DNA from: Plutella xylostella
Taxonomy: Eukaryota > Arthropoda > Insecta > Lepidoptera > Plutellidae
Assembly (NCBI RefSeq): GCF_932276165.1
Contig: NC_064005.1
Coordinates: 5,022,001 to 5,086,000 of the forward strand
DNA: 64,000 nt
Direction of reading: 5' to 3'
The position numbers and the translations under genes were made by a program. Of this stretch, positions 24,251 through 34,640 are shown piece after piece. How positions within the stretch are numbered: position 1 is the first letter of the stretch; every line of letters begins with the position of its first letter. The notes beneath the pieces were generated by a model. It was given only the letters and a program-made list of their open reading frames with translations. It was not told the origin of the DNA and searched no databases.

Positions 24251-25709
24251 TATTATCCGAGTACTCGGTGGAAGCTCATATATCGGCCACAATGATGTCG
24301 TCTCGAGCTGCGAGCGACACAAATAGATGTTCCAATTCGACGGCCAACTCGCAGCGGAGCGCGCAAAAACAACGCAATCAACTTTTTGCGTTCAGTAAAT
24401 TACAGGTGAATCAGAAGGTCCGCATTTGCAACTGCAGGAAAATAAGTATTTTGACGTTACATTATTAGAAAGTAAACGTTTCGTAACTGTTATTTTAATT
24501 AATTAATTTCGTTGACGGATGTTATGTGGGATTGACAATTGAGGCGGAGCTAGAGTAGACTAAACATCGGGTGAGTTATTCCGTGATCGCACGTCGATTC
24601 CGTTTAGCTATAGTTTGTATGGTTATTATAGTTTACAGTGACGAGCGGCCTCGGCTGTCAGCGCGTTTCTCCTCTCTAATAAATAGTTTTTAATTTTGTG
24701 TCGCTTCGCGTGTCCCGAGCCGCAAGGTCGCCTGACTCACGCCGCACGCTGCTCGCTCACGCCTAGACCTGACGACACAGATGCACTAGCCCGCTGATAA
24801 ATCTGAAAACTTGCCCGAATACTGAAATTGAGCGACTGAGCTTGCGTGCACTAAATTAATCATGTTTTTTATGTTACAGCATTGCCATTCAAATGCACAA
24901 TAGCTTATAGTTTTAACGACGATGACTAGAATTATTAAAGTACGTACATAGGTAAAAAAATCAGTGTAGAAAATGCTGAACAGTCCTTATGAGTTTTTAT
25001 CTCTTAGCATACACTGATTTTGCTTCAGTGTACATTAATTAAAACAGAAATATAACATAGTTCTTGAATGTTTTACAACACAGCTGCTGAGTGTCGGTGA
25101 CAACGCGCGCCCGAACACTTATAAATAGTTCGTAACTAATAGTTGTGCCAAAAGTTCAGTGACACATTCTGATTAGAATTGTAGATTTTTTGTATATTTA
25201 TGTTACAATTCAAAGGCATAAACGTACCTATGCGGTTTAATAAATGATTGGTATGGCACGGTAATAAAGATCAATATTGATACCGTAATGTCAGGTAATT
25301 GGCATGCCCTTTCGATGGATTGTACCGATTTGGTTCCAAGGCTGTGTAATAGAACTGTTACCTTAGGTTCGACTGCAATAGTAATGATAATTACTTTAAA
25401 TAGTAGGGCTAAATTGCTACCTAATCACATGTGATTGTAAAAATAAAATAAATAGACGACCAAATTCAACTGAATATCGCAAGTGTTAAGAGTGACCATT
25501 ACGATTGCGATATAAAAATGAATGTCGTTTCTTCCACAAAGGAATGAAACTGTCACTTGTTCAAGATTTAACTACGATTTTTAATCAAAGTTATTATTTA
25601 ATTTAATACTTCCTACAGAGTTACGAAACTATAATTGAAATGTTAAAATTTCAAATAAATGAAGGTATACTTGGAACATTGACAATAAAATTGAATTTCC
25701 TGGTTGCAT
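24251..25709. other. No gene recognised
   Basis: AT-rich spacer with occasional GC-richer patches (24,540-24,780). No repeat family or splice-bounded exon could be supported. Confidence 0.35.
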
Positions 25710-25805
25710 CCAAGAGAGGGCGCGGGCGGGGGCTGCGAGGGGTGGGGGCGAGGGCGAGGGCGGGGCGGGCGGCCACGGCCAGAGGGCGACAGCGGTCAAG
25801 GGTGG
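25710..25805. promoter_or_regulatory. G-rich island
   Basis: Runs of GGGCG and GAGGGCG on the + strand, ending CCAGAGGGCGACAGCGG, which loosely resembles a CTCF-type site with a missing base. Regulatory role is a guess from composition. Confidence 0.25.
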
Positions 25806-25919
25806 GTCATATCTAGACTACGCTCCAATTTAATTATAATCGAACCTAACCTTGGCATTTTGCCCGCGCATATTAATTAGGCCAACGCCTAGGGCTGAAA
25901 GGTATTAAGGTTCCTCTAT

Positions 25920-27050
25920 TTGGCATCCCTGCTACGCTGCTACGACGCTACGACGTAGCACGTAGGCGGTTACACAACAATTTCGTAGCACTTTCTCCGC
26001 GCTTGTAAAAATGACGAAAAAAATCGTTGTAATGGCATCGCGTGTTGCGTTAGGCGATAGCGTCGTGAATTACAATGGGCCGACGATACGTTACGACACG
26101 GTTTAGAAAGTGACTCCACGGTCAATGGTCTCGCGGGGAAAGTTACCGAGTGAGTGACGTGAGTGTGCGGACGGCCTCTGAGCCGCGGCCGAACCACACG
26201 CTTCAAGAGGTTTACAAGATTCCGCTTTTGCAAATGACTTCTACTTTTGTACGACTTTTTAAAAATGAAACTGTGTTTTTTTTAAAACTTTACACCTACG
26301 ATTGAACCGATATTTATAGTTTCGCTCGTCAGTTTATAGGAATCCACATTAGTGTTTTCCTTTTCATTCATTAGTACTTAATAAAAATATTTCGGCTTAA
26401 CGTGACTTGTGATATATATGAAGTATTATTTCCGTTCCGTTCCGCCTATCAGCTTGGGCTGGACTCCGCAAGCGAGTGGCCTTTACTTATGATCCGTGCC
26501 AGTTGCATTCGCTTTCGCAACCTGAGATGCGTATCGCTTGTGCGAATGGTTTTTTTCAACTTTTTTCGTTTTCTTTTTGATTCCGCTTCGAGTTTGGTTT
26601 CGGACGTAATTTTTATGACCTTCTTCGTTTTGTGTGTGCTGCCATAAAGTGAAAGTTTTTTAATTGTTGATTTTTTTGTTGAGGTTTTTGTTTTATTTTT
26701 TATTTTTTCTGATATTCTTGTATACCTACACAGTAATATAATGTAGTAACATTTTATAAGTAATTAAGTTTATAGTTATAATAGAAATAAGCAAAATAAT
26801 AATTACATCGAACTAAGGCACAACATTTATCTACATACACTACTTACCCGATGTATTGTTTTAAGTTTTATTTTGTTTTTGTATCACCAATAAATTGTAA
26901 CTATTCCGCTACATAATCACTTCAAAGAACCAAAAATGGCGGACAGACCCATAAACGCAACAACCAATCACGCCGCACTCAATTTATGTACTGACAACAG
27001 AAAATCAATTTCCATTTTAGGTCCATCTAGGATTCCTAGGTCATTCGGGA
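25920..27050. other. No gene recognised; possible MITE fragment at 25,930
   Basis: CTACGCTGCTACGACG... near 25,930-25,990 shares the GCTACG/CGTAGC motif with 39,635-39,695 and may be the end of a common DNA element. The rest is AT/T-rich with chance frames only. Confidence 0.3.
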
Positions 27051-27599
27051 CACCTGCGCAGTGGTGCACTTGCCACTTGCTTCCGATAGCTCGCTACCTC
27101 TGACCTTGGTCCCGGGACCACCTCGCCCCTCTCCCCCCCTCCCACTACCCACACAGCCTCCACCCCCCGTGCAACCCTGGAATAAAGCCAGCTATGACGC
27201 CCTGCCAGCCTCCCAACTATCTCTACAGTTATCACCCAATGTTTGGCAACGCAAAACGATTACCATAATAAACTCATTTATTGGGTGACGAGCGCTGAAA
27301 CGTCTGCATATTTTATCGTTACATTGACTCGCGTTACATAACCTTGTTTTCGTATAAAAACAAGCCGTATGTACTTTAGAACGAAACTGTGTCAGCTAAA
27401 TTCAATTAGGCTTACGTGCTCTGTTTTACAGAGCTGATAACACATTGTTTCAGACGGTTTTTTATCAGCTAAGTCAACAAAGCGCTTCAAATTGCATCAT
27501 AGTCATGAAGTGCATGTTTTCATGGTCAAATTCATGTCTACAGCATTCACTTGGCTATGGGCTGTAACTCGCAATATTAGTTAGTCATATCTGAAATGA

Positions 27600-28010
27600 C
27601 GCGTCCATACGGCGGAGTATCGCGGGCGCGCGGAATGTGAGCGGTGAAAGTAGACGAGCCCGTCCGTCCGCGGTACCGAGAAAAACGGTTTTCCACTTGG
27701 TTTCACCTCACGAGAGTGCAACAGGTGCGTCTTGAGACAGGCGGAGTGACTGCGGCGGTGGTGGGGCCGCGGGGGACGTGTGCACCGGCGGAGGCGCCGC
27801 GCCCGACTGCCAGCTATCCAGCTGCACCGAAATAACTGCTCGGCTTATGCAGCCCGGCCGCCTGCACCGCCCTGCCCCCCGTGCCCCCCGCTCCCCCGCC
27901 CCCGCCCGCCCGCGCGGGGCGCCGCCCGCCTGCAGCCTGCATCGATCCAGCTCCAGGCCTGACCGTGAAACCGAGTGGGCGGAGGCTGCGGGCTGCATCG
28001 ATCTAGGTTT
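27600..28010. promoter_or_regulatory. GC island
   Basis: Dense CpG/CCGCC sequence with overlapping frames on both strands and no recognisable protein. It lies between miR-317 and miR-277, so it is a second candidate for an internal promoter or enhancer of the downstream miRNAs. Preceded by a C-rich patch at 27,110-27,180. Confidence 0.35.
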
Positions 28011-29764
28011 CCCTTTTCCAGCTACATTATGGGTGGTGGGTGATCTACACGCGTACAGTATCCGGGCCCCGGGACCTGTATTGATTTTCTAGCTTCTGCT
28101 GAGTTCTGGCGGTACTGGTTAATGTTTATGACGCAACTAGCTGAGAACGCCCGACGCCTACGTGTACCTAGTCTTTTGTTTAAATTGCATTTTAAAATGC
28201 CATTGCGCACCGTAAATCATGTACATTATGTCACCTTGAGCTTAGCACGTGTAATCGTTTTAAACTCAGAAATCTTAGATTATTCACCACGAATATACAT
28301 GAAAGCCTTTGTTTGGTTTTCCAAAACCTGCCACATAATTTAGTAAGAAATTCATCCTTGGTTCATCGATGTAATTCAACTAATTTATCTTGTACGGTTT
28401 GGGGTGCATGAAAGAAGTCTCCTCGAGTAATGTATCCTGTTCTGTTCCATCTGTTCCTTTGTGGTATACGTCCAGCGCACCCTGGGCACTCAGCCACTAG
28501 CGTTAATCTGATTGGCCAATCCACGATCACAGATCCTAATCGACATTTTACGACACGATAAGATGTATAATTACTGTTTCGTTTTCAGCCAAAAATAACT
28601 AATTTCCTTACAGATTCATCTTGAAATTCCGTCTGTCCACATACAGACTCCAACAACCATATCACTATAGAATTATAGATACAACATTATATGTACACAT
28701 ACATAGTCCATATTATATTTTACAGCCGTCTTACCGTCTATTCCTACACCCTTCAATCAGAAGAAATAGAGCATGATCAGTCTTATTGTCAAAACGAATG
28801 TCGCATTACAACAGTGCCCTTGTCCGATGCAATTCTTTATATAACGAAGGGCCTGCCAATGTGTTTGGCAGCCATCTTGGCTCGCGTACAAAACCAACAT
28901 AAATTTTTAGACTAACAGGCGCCCATTGTCTAGGCTAGATGAGAGATAGATTACATAGATAATTGACTTTTTGTAGGGATTTATTTCGATATTTCATTAA
29001 TGTATGTATTAGTTTTATTTTTATGTTTAAAATGAGGCGAGTGCCTACGGAAAAGACGTCAGACGCATCCTAAAGACCACCAGTCCACGATACTTCGGTT
29101 CAAAATCCACAGCCATCTATAATCAGCACCCTGTATAAAGCCGCCATCAGTCCAGCGGGCGATTGTGCTATGACGCTTTCAGAAACATATATAAAACTAT
29201 GTATATCTAGCCAGAAATAATAAAAAATATCGAATAATCTAACATACAATAATAGCCTACTAATTGGGAACTGCGAGGATCAACCGTATTTACAAGCAAT
29301 CGGAAAGTATTTGGTAAACACGCGTGGTGAATCAGGTGTTACCGGATTACCTACACGAGTTATGGTGGGTAACGGCGGGTTACATCAACTATGTAATTGA
29401 GTGCAGAACATTTGGCAACCACCCCACTTTGACGGGTTTGTTGAAGTGATACACTCGATATTACATGCTGACTCAGATATTTTTAGGAGCATTCATTTAT
29501 GTAGTTTACAAGATTATTGTTACTTAAAAAGGCAAGGAAAAGCTACCTTAAGACAGACTTGTAAGTAGTTGTAGTCTTACGATAAGTTTATTATATCCTT
29601 ACACCATTAAAGAATAGAATATACTTCATTTATTCACCAGAAACAAGGTATTTACTGTAGTGTTTCAGGTACAGTTTATAAAAACAATCATGTTTTACCA
29701 AGAAATCGGTAACTATGTGAAATACAATGTATTGAATACAATATATATTATTATATGTACTTAC
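28011..29764. other. No gene recognised
   Basis: AT-rich sequence. A 74-codon frame at 28,691-28,915 has no family signature. The interval would be intronic to the proposed miRNA host transcript. Confidence 0.35.
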
Positions 29765-30058
29765 CTCTTTTAACTGAAATATTATTATTTAAAATTAAAT
29801 AAGTAATCGAGTAAATATCTCGATAAGTACTCATAAGTGTAACTTTAGTAGCAGATTCTAGTATTTTCCCATAACTTTTCCCGTCATTATAAGTTAAAGC
29901 GTCGGAACGTTTCGTTTCTAAGAACTTGTTCTCCATCTTTAACTTTCTGTTTCTTACTTGTTCTTCCAAGTTTCTCATTTGTTTATAAATTACATGAGGG
30001 AGAGATAGATATAAATGTTGCATTTACCTCTACCGAGCACGTTAAGTTTTGTATTACC
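29765..30058 (-). ncRNA. Candidate host-transcript exon with 87-codon ORF
   Basis: On the - strand TTACCTTATTCCCAG precedes GGTAATAC (exon start 30,058), and the segment ends AAAAGAG followed by donor GTAAGTAC (exon end 29,765): 294 nt with strong borders on both sides. Inside, a TAA is followed directly by an ATG (30,023) that opens a frame through the donor, starting MQHLYLSLPHVIYKQ and containing a charged, coiled-coil-like segment (NLEEQVRNRKLKMENK). I recognise no family. Lying between miR-317 and miR-277 on their strand, it fits a spliced pri-miRNA exon; coding is unproven. Confidence 0.4.
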
Positions 30059-30290
30059 CTGGGAATAAGGTAAGTGTAAGTATTTTTTTATTCTTTCTAC
30101 TTCTCAGTTGGATTTTAGGGTTGGATAAGGCCTTTTTAACAGTAACAATAAATTGACTTGCCTAAGTGTTTTATTTACGAGATGACTGTATGAGTACCGA
30201 TTTTGCAAACTCGCAATGTAATCTTTTTTGACTAGAACTAGATTTCATCCAGTACCTATACATAGGCTTGGTAGCTATTTTTTATATCAA

Positions 30291-30357
30291 TAGGGTGTTG
30301 CAAAAAGGGTATACTAAGCCGAAAGGGGGTGACTCAGGGGGTCATTCTGAACAACTA
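30291..30357 (+). mobile_element. MITE family M3, half copy
   Basis: AGGGTGTTGCAAAAAGGGTA, TACTAAGCCGAAAGGGGGTG and GACTCAGGGGGTCATTCTGA in a row; the same modules occur at 38.5, 56.1, 59.2 and 61.5 kb. Confidence 0.7.
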
Positions 30358-31260
30358 ATTGCAGTACTTCGTACACCTAATTCGTAAGTTAGTATAATTT
30401 GCACACAAAACATTGAATATAGTAAATCTTTATCGTCAATATCTTGTTTCAGGTTAGAGTTGCAATAAACATAAACATTGAATACATAAGTGTCACCTTC
30501 ACTCGCAGTTTCAACAGGTTTTTGCCCACCTACTTACCAACAAGTAAAATAAATAATAAGCTGTAAGCTCATGAATATAAATCTATATCATAGACAAATT
30601 GTTTACATAACAAGCTTTGAAAGTTAAAGCTAACAATACATAACATCTATCGTGATTTTTATACTTATTTTTCCCTGATATATAAAATCAACTAAGTTTA
30701 AGTTTAAGACGGTTGCGTGTGCCAAGGTCATGTAAGTATATTATTAACATAATTTTCCATTTCAAATGTAATTATTTCTAGGAAAATATCAAACATATAA
30801 GTACTTATAACTAAATTGTCAAAGTGCCTGGTACCAAATATTGTTAATTTAACTTTATAAACTTTCAACGTAATTAATCACTGACATTATAGTTTATAGA
30901 TCATCAATCTGAAACATACCTACAATATTAATAAATGAAATATTTCTTTACATTTTAAACACAAGTCCATATTCGGATGACCTAAATAACATCTGGATAT
31001 GTCCATGAAGGATATGACCTGACCTGTTATAAATTCAGGACACAGATCAATAATCCAGGTATTCCTAGGCTTTACAGGCTCAGGGCTTTGGGGCCGGGCC
31101 GGCCTTCGTATTGTAACACGAAACCTTTTGCCACATAGAATGAAAAATTAGCTGATATATACATATAAGATTTATGTACTGTATGTATATAAACTAGTGC
31201 TTACTATATTTGATTTATGACTCTTGAATGGAGTGATTGTGTAAATTATAAAACAAAGTA
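30358..31260. other. Nothing recognised
   Basis: AT-rich, no ORF above background and no repeat identified. Confidence 0.4.
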
Positions 31261-31264
31261 CCTA

Positions 31265-31430
31265 ACAACCAAACCTTGTTAGATTCCCAGTAAGATGTTA
31301 GATTCCCAGTTAGATCCAGTTAGATAGCTCCCTTTGGGAGCGTAGGTTCGTATCCTACCGGCTGCGCCATGTCAAGACGGGCGTGAATCAAAGACGGTGA
31401 CTCGGGTTAGACTGGTTTATTTTATAAGAG
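31265..31430 (-). mobile_element. LTR-retrotransposon relic: LTR end and tRNA-Ser primer site
   Basis: On the - strand a segment with AATAAA and ending in ACA is followed at once by TGGCGCAGCCGGTAGGAT (31,369 downward). That is the complement of a tRNA-Ser 3' end including CCA, as in primer-binding sites of insect Gypsy elements. Complementarity runs on through GAACCTACGCTCCC, about 40 bases. Beyond it, GGGAATCTAAC is repeated twice. No gag or pol frame remains. The alternative is a retro-copied 3' half of tRNA-Ser, since genomic CCA is not expected in a true eukaryotic tRNA gene. Confidence 0.5.
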
Positions 31431-32640
31431 CATGCTACCCACATCATTACAATATTGACAGTTAATAGATAGTTATTTATTCTAAAGTCTTCAATGGGCT
31501 TGAACGTACTTAAGTATTTGTAACTCTTATACAAAGGGATAGTTCCTTTATATCAAGATATCATGCAGGGTGGCCCAGGTTCATGAGTTGATCCCATGGT
31601 GAAAGTTGATAAGTATGTCAAGGACAATATCCTGCCTTTGTATGATCAAGATTTATAATATTCCACCTGTAGTTAATCCTCATGAATGTTTCAATTAATT
31701 AAATAAATACATTAAATTACATTCTAAATTTAAAAAAACTTCGAACTTGTTACATGTGTGGGTACCTATAACGGAAATGATCAAGCAATGCGCCGCAAAT
31801 GCGAAACAGTGATAGCATTAGAAAAATAATAGTCTTTTACACCTTTCCGCGCAACGTAATGAATGACCAGTTACCAGGAAAGCAGAAGGCATGCGGATAC
31901 AGCGTCCTTACTTCAGTAAGAAATAATAAAACAAACACTTAGCCACTGGCCATTGGCTATTGGACAAATGACTTTCCCCGCATTCAATAAAAAATGGCTT
32001 TAGTACGCAACACGTGCGTGAGACTTGGAAATATGTTGTGAACTAGACTGGTATTGTTGTAATTAAATTGTGTAAAACACAGTTTCATTAATGGCCGTTA
32101 GCAATATTATGGACTACTGTTGCTGTTTCAACATCTAAGAATATTCCATACAGACTCAGTGATGTTAATGAATAACTTGAATTTGGACTTTTTGGACACA
32201 CTTTTCGAAAGTCATTTAAATTGAAGTTGTACTAGTTAAGCTTAACCTATAAATAAATAAATTGTATTACCAATCGTTTGCTCGAATTAGCAACAATGCG
32301 ACTATCAAAAATTTAAGAAAAATATATAAAATAATTTAGCAAATTTTGACATTACCGGAATTTTACATTGTCCATAGAAAAGAGTTCATCGCTGACGTAA
32401 AAATAAGTTCTTGTTTCTAATTTGCAATTATCACCTTATCTAATACGGTCTGTGCCTTGCACTAATAGTACCTAAACAACTAAACAGTGAAGAAGTAACA
32501 GATTATTTCCAGAAGTACAGTCAGCAATAGACATTTTTATTTATTTATTTATTTATTATTACAAAATGTTCCACTCCAGCAAAAACAGTTTGCTCCTGAG
32601 ACTCATGGGCGGAAGATGATGTATCACATAATATTTTATG
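31431..32640. other. Nothing recognised
   Basis: AT-rich spacer with a short TTTA repeat at 32,537-32,560. No gene signals supported. Confidence 0.4.
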
Positions 32641-32648
32641 GATACATA

Positions 32649-34301
32649 CAAACAATCTCGCGAGCAACCAAATCGACTCAAGCCTTGACGGCGCAAACAT
32701 ACATTAATACAAGTAAAATTATGAATAGAAATAATAAAAATGATATGTCATTTAAAAGCTTAAGATGTCAGCTTTAATTTGATATCATTATTATTGAAAT
32801 CCATTCATCATTTTTGAAATAAATGATGTCTGAACGCAATTGTAGGAAAAACGGGAATTTAGGAAAAAAGGGTATGGGTATCGTATTATACAAATTAAAC
32901 AAAAAATGTTAAGATAAAAATTTATTTATTTAAATCAATACTTTGTATTGCCCCCTCTTGCCCTAATTACAGCCTGCAGCCTGTTTCTCATAGACCTTAT
33001 CAACTTTTTGACAGTTTCCTGAGGAATGCCGTCCCACTCCTCTAATAAAGCTGTCTTCAGCTCGTCCACGCTTGCAGGGACTGGATTCCTGGCCCGAACT
33101 CTTCTTTTGAGCTCGTCCCATAAGTGTTCGATGGGATTCAGGTCAGGACTGAGCGCAGGCCAGTCCATCGTGCGCAATTCCTTCTCTCTCAGAAACTGCC
33201 GACTGACTCGTGCCGTGTGGCAGCGGGCATTGTCGTGCATTAGCACGAAGTCTTCACCGACAAATTCTGCATAGGGCACAACATGACCGAGTAGAATGTC
33301 GGTGATGTACCGATCAGCTGTTAACCCGCCTCCTCGGCCGCCTCCAGGCACGAAAACAAGTGCGGTTTTTCCCTCTAGAGAAATACCAGCCCACATCATG
33401 CAGGAACCGCCGCCATATGCTACTGTTTCAGCGAAACAACATTGGGCAAATCGTTCCCCCGGACGCCGGTAGACCCGGCCTCTCCTGTCACTGCCATGCA
33501 GACACACTCTGCACTCATCAGTAAACAGGACCGACCGCCATTGCGCAATGCTCCAATCGAGATGCTCTCGAGCAAACTGAAGACGCGCTTGTCGGTGGCC
33601 TGCAGTCAATTTGGGGCCTGATGCAGGTCTTTTTGGTGTCAAGTTGGCTTCCTTCAAGCGTCTTCTCACTGTCCACTCGCTGACAGCCACTTGTCGTACA
33701 CGTCTCAGTTCTTGCTGCACATCAACGCCCGTAAGGTGTCGATTGCGCAGCGAGGTTGAGACAATGAAGCGGTCGTCTCTCTCTGAAGTGCAGCGGTGGC
33801 GGCCCGTTCTTGGTCTTCGATTGAAGGCACCAGTCTCTTGGAACCGTCTGTATACTCGGGATACAGCAGACTGGCTCAAGTGGAGCTGGGCAGCGACTGC
33901 TCGCTGACTTAACCCTTGTTGCAGCAAGGCAACAACTTGAGCAGCTTCTTCTGGTGTGGTATCCATGGGTTTGCGAAAACAAGGAATACAATGCAACGAG
34001 ATGTGTACCGGTCAACTTGCAACAAGCGACTGATAAGGTACACCGGATGTGGAAAGGTTTTATAGCGGGATCAGGTAGCGCAAGGCGTGGATTCCTAATG
34101 AGGTAATTAACACTGACGGGCAATTAAAATGCGTCATTAAATCTGCGCTTAGTTTTTTTTTATGGTATTGATCTTAATTGAAAGCCTAATTCTTCAGCTT
34201 TCGAATGACATATCACTTTTATATTTACCATTTATCGTTTTAGGAAAATCAATGTATATGTGCGCCGTGAAGGCTTGAGTCGATTTGGTTGCTCGCGAGT
34301 G
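32649..34301 (-). mobile_element. Tc1-type DNA transposon, apparently full length
   Basis: Ends share CTCGCGAGCAACCAAATCGA then CTCAAGCCTT in inverted orientation, and the similarity continues inward for over 100 bp (TGATATGTCATT, AGCTTAAG versions), so the TIRs are long. The right end is followed by TA (34,302-34,303) as expected for TA target duplication; the left few bases are ambiguous. It encloses one intact transposase gene and lies within a few hundred bases of miR-317. Confidence 0.85.
32935..33996 (-). CDS. Tc1-like transposase, intact DD34E
   Basis: 353 codons without interruption, or 343 if translation starts at the second methionine (33,966; MDTTPEEAAQVV), which fits the usual Tc1 length better. 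The N-terminal part has the paired helix-turn-helix layout (LLQQGLSQRAVAAQLHLSQS, then the GRP-like RTGRHR linker). The DDE catalytic core shows FTDEC, MHDNARCHTA and DWPALSPDLNPIEHLWDEL; exactly 34 residues separate the second D from E. The protein binds TIRs and moves the element by cut and paste into TA sites. The intact frame and matching TIRs suggest a recent insertion. Confidence 0.95.
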   Translation of the reverse strand: MHCIPCFRKPMDTTPEEAAQVVALLQQGLSQRAVAAQLHLSQSAVSRVYRRFQETGAFNRRPRTGRHRCTSERDDRFIVSTSLRNRHLTGVDVQQELRRVRQVAVSEWTVRRRLKEANLTPKRPASGPKLTAGHRQARLQFAREHLDWSIAQWRSVLFTDECRVCLHGSDRRGRVYRRPGERFAQCCFAETVAYGGGSCMMWAGISLEGKTALVFVPGGGRGGGLTADRYITDILLGHVVPYAEFVGEDFVLMHDNARCHTARVSRQFLREKELRTMDWPALSPDLNPIEHLWDELKRRVRARNPVPASVDELKTALLEEWDGIPQETVKKLIRSMRNRLQAVIRARGGNTKY

Positions 34302-34560
34302 TAGTCATAAACTCAATGTCAACTCACGTTGACATATTTTTTTGAAGTTGATACTTTTTTCTGATGCAAAGTTAGCGTTTCAGGACTCTCTACTCTACGT
34401 AATTTACGTGTCAGTGGCAAAAGTCAGGAATCAAGGATACAAAATTCGAACAATCTTCTCATCTTCACTATCTTCTTCTTTTCTTAATCTTCTCATCTTC
34501 ACGAAGTATCTTCTTCCTATTTCTATCCAGCCAGTGTAGTGTGACGCGTGGGGGGAACTA

Positions 34561-34640
34561 GGGAACAACTGAGATACCACCAGCTGTGTTCACTCGCAAT
34601 GAAACCTGAGGGAGCACAGCGTGGCACCCGGTCGTTCGAT
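34561..34640 (-). ncRNA. mir-317: microRNA miR-317 precursor
   Basis: On the - strand the 3' arm runs from 34,592 down to 34,568, beginning TGAACACAGCTGGTGGTATC (seed GAACACA) as in insect miR-317-3p; its last bases CTCAGT fit the lepidopteran form as I recall it. The 5' arm CCGGGTGCCACGCTGTGCTC (about 34,631 to 34,610) pairs with it, and lower-stem bases GAACGACCG/CAGTTGTTC close the hairpin. It is first in transcription order, 14 kb before miR-277 and 21 kb before miR-34. Fly miR-317 is processed from the same primary transcript as the other two and affects immunity and fertility. Confidence 0.96.

Noticed and set aside
25765..25800. CTCF-type insulator site
   Set aside because: CCAGAGGGCGAC lacks one base of the usual core spacing; too weak to call.
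32935..33996. + strand frames at 33,026 and 33,611
   Set aside because: Antisense shadows of the Tc1 transposase.
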